Origin: Eisenbergiella tayi
Lineage (GTDB): Bacteria > Bacillota > Clostridia > Lachnospirales > Lachnospiraceae
Length of the DNA stretch: 64,000 nucleotides
NCBI RefSeq assembly: GCF_001881565.1
Contig: NZ_MPDJ01000006.1
Location: forward strand, 1 to 64,000
Direction of reading: 5' to 3'
The notes beneath the pieces were generated by a model. It searched no databases, had not been told where the DNA came from, and worked only from the letters and a program-made list of their open reading frames with translations. Made by a program: the position numbers and the translations under genes. This document shows positions 18,140 through 26,403 of the stretch, in pieces. Each line of letters opens with the position of its first letter. The first letter of the stretch is position 1.

Positions 18140-19720
18140 ATGACTGGTACGAAAAATAGACAAAAATCGATCCTTATGATTTGCTGCTTGCTGGCAGTTT
18201 CAATGCTTGCTGGCTGCGGTGCAAAACCGACCGATGAGAGCAGCAATGCTCTAACTGAAAGTAATGCTACTATTTCTGCATCTGAACTGGTAGTTGCGGG
18301 AAATGAAATTGCCATTGGCGTAGATCCTACCGTATATCCTGCGGCGGATTATCTGCTGAATATGGGCGCTGGAGAAATTCTATTCAAAGCGGATGCAAAC
18401 GGTGTGATTCAACCCTATTTTGCCAAAGATGTTTCACAACTTGATGAATATACATGGGAGATCAAACTGCATCCCAATGCCACGTTCTGGAGCGGCGACC
18501 CGGCCGATGCAGAAGCCGTAATCGCTTCCTTGATGCGATCAAAGGCGCTTGATCCAAAAGCCAACCCCTTCTTACAAGGGATTGATTTTACTGCGGTAGA
18601 TTCCGAGACCATACAGGCCGTGACAGAAACTCCTAATGTGGATATTACTTTGAATTTGTCATTCCCACAGTTGCTCATTCATAATACCGCAGAAAAATAT
18701 ACTTATGAGAGCATCGAGACAGCAGACTATACCGGTATGTACCGAATTGTAGAGTTTAAGCCTGCACAGTGCATGGTTTTTGAAAAGAATGAAAACTATT
18801 GGGGTACAAAACCTGAGATCCAGAGGGTCGTACATGAACAGATTGGTGATGCGGACGCCCGTGTCATCGCTGCACTGAGTGGACGATACCATGTGGTAAT
18901 GGATATTCCTCAGTCGGCTTATAGTCAGTTTGATAACAGTGAAGAGGCGAAGATTGTACTGGTTCCGGGTGCGCAGACCCAGACAATTTATCTCAACTGT
19001 GAAAAAGAGGCACTGAATGATTATCGTGTGCGTCAGGCTTTAGGTTGGGCTTTAGATCGTGAGGAGCTGATTGCTCTGGGTATGGAAGGATTAAGCGAGC
19101 CGGTTACTACATGGCTTGGTTCCAATCCCACATATGAAAAAGTAAAAAATGCGTATTACGATTCCTGCAACGTGGAGAAGTCCGCGCAGCTATTGGATGA
19201 TGCTGGCTGGATTCTGGACGAGGATGGCTTCCGCTACAAAGATGGACAGCAGCTTACCATCCTGCTTCGTACTTTCCGAAACGATCAGGCACTCGGCGAA
19301 ACCATTCAGATGCAGTGGAAGAAAATCGGTGTTAATGTTTCTGTGCAACACGGAGATTATTCGTTAATCACCACAGCGCGTGAAACGGGTGATTGGGATG
19401 CATCTGTCGAAGCATGGGGGACGTTCGGAAATGTGTCGGCGCTTCTGAACGCCCAATACGCTGCCGACGGCGCAGCCAATTACGGACGATTCCAGGATAA
19501 AAAATTGGCAGGAATGCTAGAGAGTCTGGCGCAAGCGGCAACCACGGAAGAACGCATAAAAATCGGTGAGGAGATTTCTCTTTACGTAGCAGAGCAATCC
19601 CCTGCGCTCTATATTGCACCAAGGCCGCAAATCACTGCTGTTAGCACCTCACTTGAGGGATTTGTCCCGCATTTCCGTCAGTTTGAAAATGTGGTGAATG
19701 CCAATCTTAGGATTAAATAA
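18140..19720 (+). CDS. SBP_bac_5-type substrate-binding lipoprotein
   Basis: This 526-residue protein has a lipoprotein signal ending LAGC (C26) and a family 5 (peptide/nickel) binding fold, with LPHPN-like region as KLHPNATFW near 110 and the typical RQALGWALDREELI near 300. It has ATACGGAGGAGG at 18121-18132. The family binds peptides, opines or metal-chelate complexes; CntA of the staphylopine system belongs to it. It is followed by a hairpin at 19731-19772 that may keep its message level above that of the permeases. Confidence 0.88.
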   Translation: MTGTKNRQKSILMICCLLAVSMLAGCGAKPTDESSNALTESNATISASELVVAGNEIAIGVDPTVYPAADYLLNMGAGEILFKADANGVIQPYFAKDVSQLDEYTWEIKLHPNATFWSGDPADAEAVIASLMRSKALDPKANPFLQGIDFTAVDSETIQAVTETPNVDITLNLSFPQLLIHNTAEKYTYESIETADYTGMYRIVEFKPAQCMVFEKNENYWGTKPEIQRVVHEQIGDADARVIAALSGRYHVVMDIPQSAYSQFDNSEEAKIVLVPGAQTQTIYLNCEKEALNDYRVRQALGWALDREELIALGMEGLSEPVTTWLGSNPTYEKVKNAYYDSCNVEKSAQLLDDAGWILDEDGFRYKDGQQLTILLRTFRNDQALGETIQMQWKKIGVNVSVQHGDYSLITTARETGDWDASVEAWGTFGNVSALLNAQYAADGAANYGRFQDKKLAGMLESLAQAATTEERIKIGEEISLYVAEQSPALYIAPRPQITAVSTSLEGFVPHFRQFENVVNANLRIK

Positions 19721-19730
19721 TATCGAAAAC

Positions 19731-19772
19731 GGCAGCAGGAGATACGGAACTGGACTCCTGCTGCCATTTTTT
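19731..19772 (+). terminator. Partial terminator between binding protein and permease genes
   Basis: GGCAGCAGGAG (19731-19741) pairs perfectly with CTCCTGCTGCC (19755-19765), then ATTTTTT. The downstream permease follows on the same strand, so it likely attenuates rather than ends the operon. Confidence 0.8.
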
Positions 19773-19784
19773 AAGTGAGGTGAC

Positions 19785-20762
19785 ATGATGATCAGAAATA
19801 TGGTTCTGAAAAGGATTGGCAGTGCTCTTCTTGCTCTGCTCCTGTCCTCAGTTGTTATTTTTTTATTAGTTAGACTTGCTCCGGGCGACCCGATCAACCT
19901 GGTACTTGGAGAGGGGCCGGGCGATATTGGCGTAAACACGGAACTGCTTGAAGAACGTAGAGAATCTTTACGGGAAGCGCATGGATTAAATGACAGTATT
20001 CCTGTTCAGTATGCAAACTGGTTCAAAAAGATCATAACCCTGGACATGGGGACTTCTATTCGTAGCGGCAGACCCATCACTCAGGAACTATGGAGTAGAG
20101 TGCCCGCAACATTCACTCTCGCTCTGGCGGCATTATTTATCGAAACGATATTGGGTGTGCTGTTTGGTATCTATTCGGCAGTCCATGCCGGCAAATTACA
20201 GGATCGCGCAATCCGTCTGTTTTGTGTTATCCTTGCTTCGCTTCCTGCTTTCGTGTTGTCGTTGTTGTTTCTGTTTTTATTTGCTGTTCGGCTTCATTGG
20301 TATGAAATTAGCAGCCAAATGGAGTGGGGCAGATTGTGGCTGCCTGCAATTACACTAGGGATAATTGGAGCGCCCAGATGTATCCGCATGGTTCGTGCAG
20401 CAATGCTGACTGAGTTGGGTCAGTTATATGTTTCCTCGGCACTTTCACGAGGACTTACCTCCAAGATGGTTCTTCAGGGAGCGTTTCAGAACGCACTGCT
20501 CCCTGCCATTACAACCGTAGCCCTGTCCTTTGCACATATGATAGGCGGCTCCGTTGTGATTGAAGCTATTTTTAATTGGCCGGGAATTGGAAATTACGCA
20601 ATCAACAGCATATTGGTACATGATTACCCTGCTGTTCAAGGATATACTGTGTTGACGGTTGCTACAGTCATTTTGATCAACCTGACTGTAGAAATCACCT
20701 ATATACTTAGCAACCCGATGGTGCGCAGAGGCGGAATTTCCCGCCCTACTGCACAGCAATAG
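19785..20762 (+). CDS. OppB/DppB/NikB-like permease
   Basis: This 325-residue inner-membrane protein has about six helices and the family's extracytoplasmic N-terminal loop (LAPGDPINLVLGEGPG, about 29-44). The cytoplasmic EAA-type loop is seen as YVSSALSRGLTSKMVLQGAFQN near 218-239. It starts at ATG 19785 behind AAGTGAGGTGAC. With the next gene it should form the channel of an importer fed by the lipoprotein at 18140. Confidence 0.88.
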   Translation: MMIRNMVLKRIGSALLALLLSSVVIFLLVRLAPGDPINLVLGEGPGDIGVNTELLEERRESLREAHGLNDSIPVQYANWFKKIITLDMGTSIRSGRPITQELWSRVPATFTLALAALFIETILGVLFGIYSAVHAGKLQDRAIRLFCVILASLPAFVLSLLFLFLFAVRLHWYEISSQMEWGRLWLPAITLGIIGAPRCIRMVRAAMLTELGQLYVSSALSRGLTSKMVLQGAFQNALLPAITTVALSFAHMIGGSVVIEAIFNWPGIGNYAINSILVHDYPAVQGYTVLTVATVILINLTVEITYILSNPMVRRGGISRPTAQQ

Positions 20763-20775
20763 GAGGTGACTTTGT

Positions 20776-21606
20776 ATGGGAAACAGAAAAATTCCAAGCA
20801 CTGTTTTACTTGGCTCAATACTATTACTGGTTATTATCCTGCTTGTTATCGCTGCCCCTCTTTTTACCAGCTATGCGCCCGATGAAGCAATTGCGGAACG
20901 ATTGCAGGAATTTAGCTTTTCACATCCCTTTGGAACGGATCGCTATGGGCGTGATATTTTCTGCCGAACGCTGTATGGCGGCAGGACTACCCTCACTGCG
21001 TGCTTTCTTGCCCTTGTAATGGCGTTGTTTATAGGCACGTTCTTTGGTATTATCACCGGCATGAGAAGTCGCGGCCTTTTGGATACGATCATAATGCGGG
21101 TTATAGATGTCCTGATGGCGTTTCCCTTCATGGTGTTTGCTATGGTGTTTGCCGCGCTGTGGGGCACTGGGTTGGCCAATTTACTTATTGCAGTAGTCGC
21201 AGTCTGGTGGGTTCCGTTTGCGAGACTGGCAAGAAGCATCGTTCTTCAGGTAAAGAATGACCCGTCTATACAGGCTGCTCGTGTGCTGGGAGCGTCTGGG
21301 TGGCGGATGGGAGTTTTTGAGCTGCTCCCCAAGATGATTGGTTCTCTATTGGTACTGGCCACGTTTGAATTGGGCACACTGATACTCTCTGTTTCGGCCC
21401 TTTCATTCTTAGGCATGGGAGCGTTACCGCCAACCCCGGAATGGGGAAGCATGCTGTCTGACGCCCGGGCACATTTCTTTCAGGCTCCGCACATTTTATT
21501 GGGTCCTGCTTTGTTCATTGTTCTTACGGTCCTTTCGCTTAATTTGATTGGAGAAGGTTTGCGGGATATGCTGGACCCGTATGAACATATTGATATTTTG
21601 AATTAG
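20776..21606 (+). CDS. OppC/DppC/NikC-like permease
   Basis: This 276-residue permease has the C-subunit hallmarks: an N-terminal helix, then HPFGTDRYGRDIFCRTLYGG (about 49-68) and an EAA loop IQAARVLGASGWRM near 158-171. ATAGGAGGTGAC at 20760-20771 serves as ribosome site. It is the partner of the permease at 19785 and is followed after nine bases by the fused ATPase gene. Confidence 0.88.
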   Translation: MGNRKIPSTVLLGSILLLVIILLVIAAPLFTSYAPDEAIAERLQEFSFSHPFGTDRYGRDIFCRTLYGGRTTLTACFLALVMALFIGTFFGIITGMRSRGLLDTIIMRVIDVLMAFPFMVFAMVFAALWGTGLANLLIAVVAVWWVPFARLARSIVLQVKNDPSIQAARVLGASGWRMGVFELLPKMIGSLLVLATFELGTLILSVSALSFLGMGALPPTPEWGSMLSDARAHFFQAPHILLGPALFIVLTVLSLNLIGEGLRDMLDPYEHIDILN

Positions 21607-21615
21607 GAGGTCGCT

Positions 21616-23220
21616 ATGGATAATTATTTGAAAGCCGCACTATCTGTCGAGCAACTCAAGGTTAGCTATGTGCAAAACAAAAAACGACTTCCCGTGCTGG
21701 ACGGAATTTCTTTTGTATTGGAAAAAGGAAAGATTCTTGCTCTGCTCGGAGAAAGTGGTTCGGGGAAATCCACTTGTGGGAAATCGCTCATAGGCGTATT
21801 GCCGCCATCGGCAAAAATTGATAGTGGTACTGTCCGTTTCGGGAACGGTGATTATGTGGATATTTCTGACAATGATATCAATTGGAAAACAATACGTGGA
21901 ATGCGTATTGGGATGATTTATCAGGACGCACAGCTTGCACTTAATCCCGTGAAAACAATACGTGTGCATTTTGAGGAGACTCTAAGAAACAAGCCATTTC
22001 CATCAAAAGAAGCTATGGAGAAAGTTTGTTATGATATGCTCCGGTTACTGAACTTTGATGATCCTGAGCGGGTACTGAATGCTTATCCTTTTGAGCTAAG
22101 CGGCGGGATGTGCCAGAGGGTTTATATTGCGATGATACTCAGCCTTGAGCCGGAAGTTCTTATTGCCGATGAGCCTACTTCTGCGCTAGATACAGTAAGT
22201 CAAAAAGAAGTGCTGCAGTTACTTCGGGACACACAAAAAAAGCTGGGATTATCTATTGTTTTAATTACCCATGATATTGGTGTCGTTCATGAAATCTGTG
22301 ACCGCGTAATTGTTTTAAATGAAGGGAAAATTGTGGAACAAGGGGCAGTACAGGATGTTCTTTTACACCCAAAGGAACATTATACAAAACAACTGATTGA
22401 GGCGCGAAACTTACCCGCTTTTTCGCTGCCATGCTCAAAATGCAAAGAGCCGCTGTTGAAGATTGAGTGCATCAAAAAAGCATTTCAAAAAGGAAATAAG
22501 TGCAAAAACGTCTTAAACCAAGTAGACTTGCTTGTGCATAAAGGGGAAACTATTGGAATATTGGGATTTAGCGGTTGTGGGAAATCGACATTAGCAAGGT
22601 GCGTCACCGGACTGGAATTGCCTGATCAGGGAAAGATTATGTATAACGGCCAGGATATTTCCATGCTGCGAGGAAGGAAGAGACAACACATTTGCAAATC
22701 ATTACAAATCGTTTTTCAGGACGCAAGAGCCAGCCTTAATCCTCGTCGCTCTGCACTGGAGCTTGTGCAGGAACCTTTGAAATACCTGAAAATAGGAACG
22801 ACGAAGGAACGCACAGAAAAAGCTCGATTTTATTTAAAGAGTGTAGGGATTGATGGAGATGCCCTGCACCGTCGTCCTCCCCAACTCAGCACGGGGCAGT
22901 GCCAAAGGATTGCTATCGCCCGTGCCCTTATTGTGGAGCCTGAGCTTCTAATTTGCGATGAAGCCGTATCGGCACTGGATATGATACTGCAAAAGCAGAT
23001 TTTGGATCTCCTGTTAAATCTCCAAAAATCCATTGGCTTTGCATATATTATGATTTCCCATGACGCAAGAGTCATCCGTCATTCCTGTGAAAGAGTTGCA
23101 ATTATGAACAATGGGGTTTTTGTAGATATGGTTTCGACAGACAGGTTAGCCGCTCAGTCGGAAAACGAGTTTACACACTGCCTGTTGAGCAGCGAACTAC
23201 ACATAGCAGAGGTATCATAA
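21616..23220 (+). CDS. Fused OppD-OppF-like ABC ATPase (two nucleotide-binding domains)
   Basis: This 534-residue protein holds two complete ATPase domains in one chain. Domain 1 has Walker A GESGSGKST (about 48-56), signature LSGGMCQRVYIA and Walker B LIADEPTSALD. Domain 2 has Walker A GFSGCGKST (about 317-325), an altered signature LSTGQCQRIAIA and Walker B LICDEAVSALD. Opp and nickel systems normally use two separate proteins (D and F). It should drive the permeases encoded upstream. It starts with ATG 21616 behind TTAGGAGGTCGCT. Confidence 0.88.
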   Translation: MDNYLKAALSVEQLKVSYVQNKKRLPVLDGISFVLEKGKILALLGESGSGKSTCGKSLIGVLPPSAKIDSGTVRFGNGDYVDISDNDINWKTIRGMRIGMIYQDAQLALNPVKTIRVHFEETLRNKPFPSKEAMEKVCYDMLRLLNFDDPERVLNAYPFELSGGMCQRVYIAMILSLEPEVLIADEPTSALDTVSQKEVLQLLRDTQKKLGLSIVLITHDIGVVHEICDRVIVLNEGKIVEQGAVQDVLLHPKEHYTKQLIEARNLPAFSLPCSKCKEPLLKIECIKKAFQKGNKCKNVLNQVDLLVHKGETIGILGFSGCGKSTLARCVTGLELPDQGKIMYNGQDISMLRGRKRQHICKSLQIVFQDARASLNPRRSALELVQEPLKYLKIGTTKERTEKARFYLKSVGIDGDALHRRPPQLSTGQCQRIAIARALIVEPELLICDEAVSALDMILQKQILDLLLNLQKSIGFAYIMISHDARVIRHSCERVAIMNNGVFVDMVSTDRLAAQSENEFTHCLLSSELHIAEVS

Positions 23221-23296
23221 TTTAGCAGGCTGGTATAAATGGGTAGTTTTCGATGTACAGCCTAAAAGAGCAAATAATAAATAAGGTGGTGATAGA

Positions 23297-24427
23297 ATGC
23301 ATTTGCTGGAAACAATAGGAAATACTCCGCTGATTGAACTTAGAAACACTACCGCTTCTACGGAAGGACGACTTCTGTTTAAATATGAGCGTGGTAATCC
23401 GGGAGGAAGCATAAAAGACAGGCCGGCGTTGTTCATTGTGACAGAAGCTGAAAAACGAGGATTATTAAAACCCGGGGGAACCATTATAGAATCCTCAAGT
23501 GGAAACTTCGGAATATCCTTGGCGATGATAGGAGCTGCTAAGGGGTATCGAGTTATTATTCTGGTCGATCCTAAAACCACTGCGACTAACTTAGCTCTCC
23601 TGAAATGCTTTGGCGCAGAGGTTATTGTTGTAACAGAACAAGATGATTCCGGCAGTTATCACAAAACAAGGATTTCTCTTGCGAATAAATTGGCCAGTGA
23701 AATCCCTGATGCATTTCGTCCAGATCAGTGCTTCAACCTGTTAAACAGCACTGCGCATTACCAAGGAACAGCACGTGAAATCTTTGCTGATTGCCCAGAT
23801 AATGTCGCAGCTATTGTGGCCGCAGTAAGCACTGGCGGACAACTGGGTGGGATTTCACGATACACGAAAACATATAGGCCGGACGTAAAAGTGATCGGTG
23901 TTGATGCTGTTGGGTCCTCTATTTTTGGCGGTGAGTCACACTCATATCTGATTCCTGGTATTGGACTGGCATGGACACCGTGCAATGTTGCAGTCGAGAA
24001 TATCGATTCTGTGTATAAGGTCACTGATGAGGCGGCTTTTGTAGCAGCAAGATGCTTTGCCAGAAATGAAGGTGTTTTGATGGGGCCGTCCGGCGGAGCT
24101 TGCGCTTTGGTCGCATTAACAATCACTAAACAGCTTTCTCCGCACGATTGTGTCGTGTGCATTATTTCTGATGGAGGGGATCGTTACATTCAAACTTTAC
24201 TTGATGATGCTTGGATGCAATCCAACAACTTTTCAATTGAAACAAGCTTAGAAAAACTTTTGGCACTCACAGGAACTATTACACCTTGGAGCATACATCC
24301 TGATCAAAATGCAAATTACAAACCTGAATTGAAAAGTCAGTTATGTGTTCCTGCATCGACTCAGACTATCAATGAGAATATAGATGAAATCAATGAATCA
24401 GCGTCTAGAATTTCTTTTATTGATTAG
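23297..24427 (+). CDS. SbnA-like PLP-dependent synthase (cysteine synthase family)
   Basis: This 376-residue fold-type II enzyme carries the PLP lysine K39 in NPGGSIKDR and the phosphate/substrate loop ESSSGNFG (about 71-78), which resembles SbnA more than the TSGNTG of cysteine synthases. GPSGGAC near 262 is the usual PLP ring region. SbnA joins O-phosphoserine and glutamate as the first step to 2,3-diaminopropionate in staphyloferrin B, and AesB-type relatives build zinc chelators such as EDDS. No SbnB-like dehydrogenase is present nearby. A roughly 70-residue C-terminal extension (about 305-376) is unassigned. Last gene of the cargo operon. Confidence 0.8.
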   Translation: MHLLETIGNTPLIELRNTTASTEGRLLFKYERGNPGGSIKDRPALFIVTEAEKRGLLKPGGTIIESSSGNFGISLAMIGAAKGYRVIILVDPKTTATNLALLKCFGAEVIVVTEQDDSGSYHKTRISLANKLASEIPDAFRPDQCFNLLNSTAHYQGTAREIFADCPDNVAAIVAAVSTGGQLGGISRYTKTYRPDVKVIGVDAVGSSIFGGESHSYLIPGIGLAWTPCNVAVENIDSVYKVTDEAAFVAARCFARNEGVLMGPSGGACALVALTITKQLSPHDCVVCIISDGGDRYIQTLLDDAWMQSNNFSIETSLEKLLALTGTITPWSIHPDQNANYKPELKSQLCVPASTQTINENIDEINESASRISFID

Positions 24428-24657
24428 CATGGTGTTTATTTCGTCTGTTTGAAATCCCTGTTTGATCATGGGAATAAGATGAGGGAAAACCTGTTGCGAA
24501 AGAGAATTAAGAATTTATCCTGAAGTGCAAGAAATAATTTTAAAAACATAAGTTCCTCTTTGGACGTTGCGAAGAAATATAATAACGCGCAAGGGTTAGC
24601 TCGTGCTAACTTGCTTTTAATCAAATCTGATCACACGGTATGAAAGGAGTTTTGTCT
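24428..24657. other. Intergenic region between SbnA-like gene and ABC exporter pair
   Basis: No gene is visible in this 230-base AT-rich gap. It holds the terminator at 24589-24618 and the ribosome site for the next gene. A promoter for the ABC/ECF operon would have to lie here or downstream of the hairpin, but I could not pick one out. Confidence 0.5.
24589..24618 (+). terminator. Hairpin with T-run before the ABC/ECF operon
   Basis: GCAAG-GG-TTAGC (24589-24600) pairs with GCTAAC-TTGC (24605-24614) across a TCGT loop, followed by TTTT. It separates the two halves of the cargo. Confidence 0.6.
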
Positions 24658-26403
24658 ATGTTTGCAGTATACAAAAAACTGCTCTATTATGTGCCCAAGC
24701 AGCGACCTTTGGCCTATATTGCAATCGGCCTGACGGTGGTGTCCACATTGCTCAATGTAGGCGCTTATTACTACCTCTATGAGTTTTTGAAACGATTGGT
24801 GGTAGACGGAGATATGGGGCATGCTCAATATAATGCGTTTCTGGTTGCGGGGCTGTTGATTGGCGGTTCGCTCTTGTATTTTGCAGCCGTGCTTTTGACG
24901 CATATGTTGGGCTTCCGGCTGGAGACCAACTTGCGCAAGCGTGGGATTGACGGCCTGACCAATGCCAGCTTCCGCTACTTTGATCTGAACTCATCGGGAA
25001 AGACACGTAAACTCATTGATGACAACGCGGCCCAAACGCATTCTATTGTAGCCCATCTGATTCCTGACAATGCTGGAGCAATTCTGACACCGTTTTTGGC
25101 GCTTGTGGTGGGGTTTTTGATCAGTCTGCGGGTAGGCATTGTTCTATTGGTTCTGTTCCTACTGAGTGGCGTGCTCCTTGTCCTGATGACCGGGGAAAAG
25201 AAGTTTATGGAAGTCTACCAAAAGGCGCTGGAGACAATGAGCAGCGAGACCGTGGAGTACATACGCGGGATACAGGTGCTCAAGATTTTTGGCATAGACG
25301 CTACATCTTTCAAGACGCTGCATCGGGCAATCGCGGATTATGCACGGCATGCCTTGAACTATTCCATGAGCTGCCGCAGACCATATGTGTTATTCCAGCT
25401 GATTCTATTCGGCTTTATTGCCGTACTCGTTTCAGTGGCAGCCTTAACGCTGAATCGGATGCAAGACCCTGCCGTGTTGGCGGTGGAACTCATTATGACG
25501 TTATTCCTTGGTGGAGTAATGTTTACCGCCTTTATGAAAGTGATGTATGTAGGTATGTATGCATTCATGGGAACTTCGGCGGTTGAAAAACTGGAGCAGG
25601 TGTTTTCAGATATGCAAAAGGATCGGCTTACATTTGGGAACAAGAGCACATTCAAAAACTATGACATTGAATTTGAACGGGTATGCTTTGGGTATACAGA
25701 CCAGATGGTGCTGGAGGATGTTAGCTTCACTCTGAAAGAAGGCAGGAGCTATGCTCTGGTGGGATCTTCTGGAGGAGGAAAGTCCACGATTGCCAAATTG
25801 ATTTCTGGTTTTTACAAAGTGGATGGAGGAGCGGTCAAGATTGGGGGAGAGCCCATTGAAGCCTATACAGAGGACGCCTTAATCCGCAATATCGCCTTTG
25901 TGTTCCAGAATGTCCGTTTGTTTCACATCAGTATTTACGAGAATGTCCGTCTGGCGAACCCAGACGCTCAAAGAGCGGAGGTCATGGAAGCGCTGCATCA
26001 GGCAGGTTGCGACAGCATTCTGGATAAGTTTAAGGATCGGGAAAATACGGTGATTGGCTCCAAAGGCGTATACCTGTCGGGCGGTGAGAAGCAGCGGATT
26101 GCAATCGCACGGGCAATGCTAAAGAATGCGAAAATCGTGATCCTTGACGAGGCCAGCGCGGCAATCGATCCGGAGAATGAGCATGAGCTGCAAAAGGCGT
26201 TTGCTCACTTAATGAAGGGAAAGACTGTCATTATGATTGCACACCGGCTGTCCAGCATTCGAAATGTGGATGAAATTCTGGTTTTGGAGGACGGGAAAAT
26301 AGCAGAGCGAGGAACGGACGCAGCGTTGATGGCGACCGATACCAAGTACAGAGAATATCAAACGCTCTATGAACAGGCAAATGAATGGAGGGTTGTAAGA
26401 TGA
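24658..26403 (+). CDS. ABC transporter half (membrane + ATPase), IrtA/SiaD-like
   Basis: I chose ATG 24658 (581 residues) because AAAGGAG lies at 24643-24649; the ATG at 24640 would contain that site. Six membrane helices (about 15-320) precede an ATPase domain with Walker A GSSGGGKST (about 369), signature LSGGEKQRIAIA and Walker B VILDEASAAIDPENE. It overlaps the next, homologous half-transporter by ATGA, so the two probably form a heterodimer. Exporter-type heterodimers of this kind next to an ECF set are known from the streptococcal sia heme operon (SiaDE-SiaFGH); IrtAB-type relatives import siderophores. Confidence 0.82.
   Translation: MFAVYKKLLYYVPKQRPLAYIAIGLTVVSTLLNVGAYYYLYEFLKRLVVDGDMGHAQYNAFLVAGLLIGGSLLYFAAVLLTHMLGFRLETNLRKRGIDGLTNASFRYFDLNSSGKTRKLIDDNAAQTHSIVAHLIPDNAGAILTPFLALVVGFLISLRVGIVLLVLFLLSGVLLVLMTGEKKFMEVYQKALETMSSETVEYIRGIQVLKIFGIDATSFKTLHRAIADYARHALNYSMSCRRPYVLFQLILFGFIAVLVSVAALTLNRMQDPAVLAVELIMTLFLGGVMFTAFMKVMYVGMYAFMGTSAVEKLEQVFSDMQKDRLTFGNKSTFKNYDIEFERVCFGYTDQMVLEDVSFTLKEGRSYALVGSSGGGKSTIAKLISGFYKVDGGAVKIGGEPIEAYTEDALIRNIAFVFQNVRLFHISIYENVRLANPDAQRAEVMEALHQAGCDSILDKFKDRENTVIGSKGVYLSGGEKQRIAIARAMLKNAKIVILDEASAAIDPENEHELQKAFAHLMKGKTVIMIAHRLSSIRNVDEILVLEDGKIAERGTDAALMATDTKYREYQTLYEQANEWRVVR

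Noticed and set aside
13011..24427. Staphylopine or pseudopaline locus proper
   Set aside because: There is no nicotianamine synthase-like, opine dehydrogenase or histidine racemase gene, so only the transport logic is shared.
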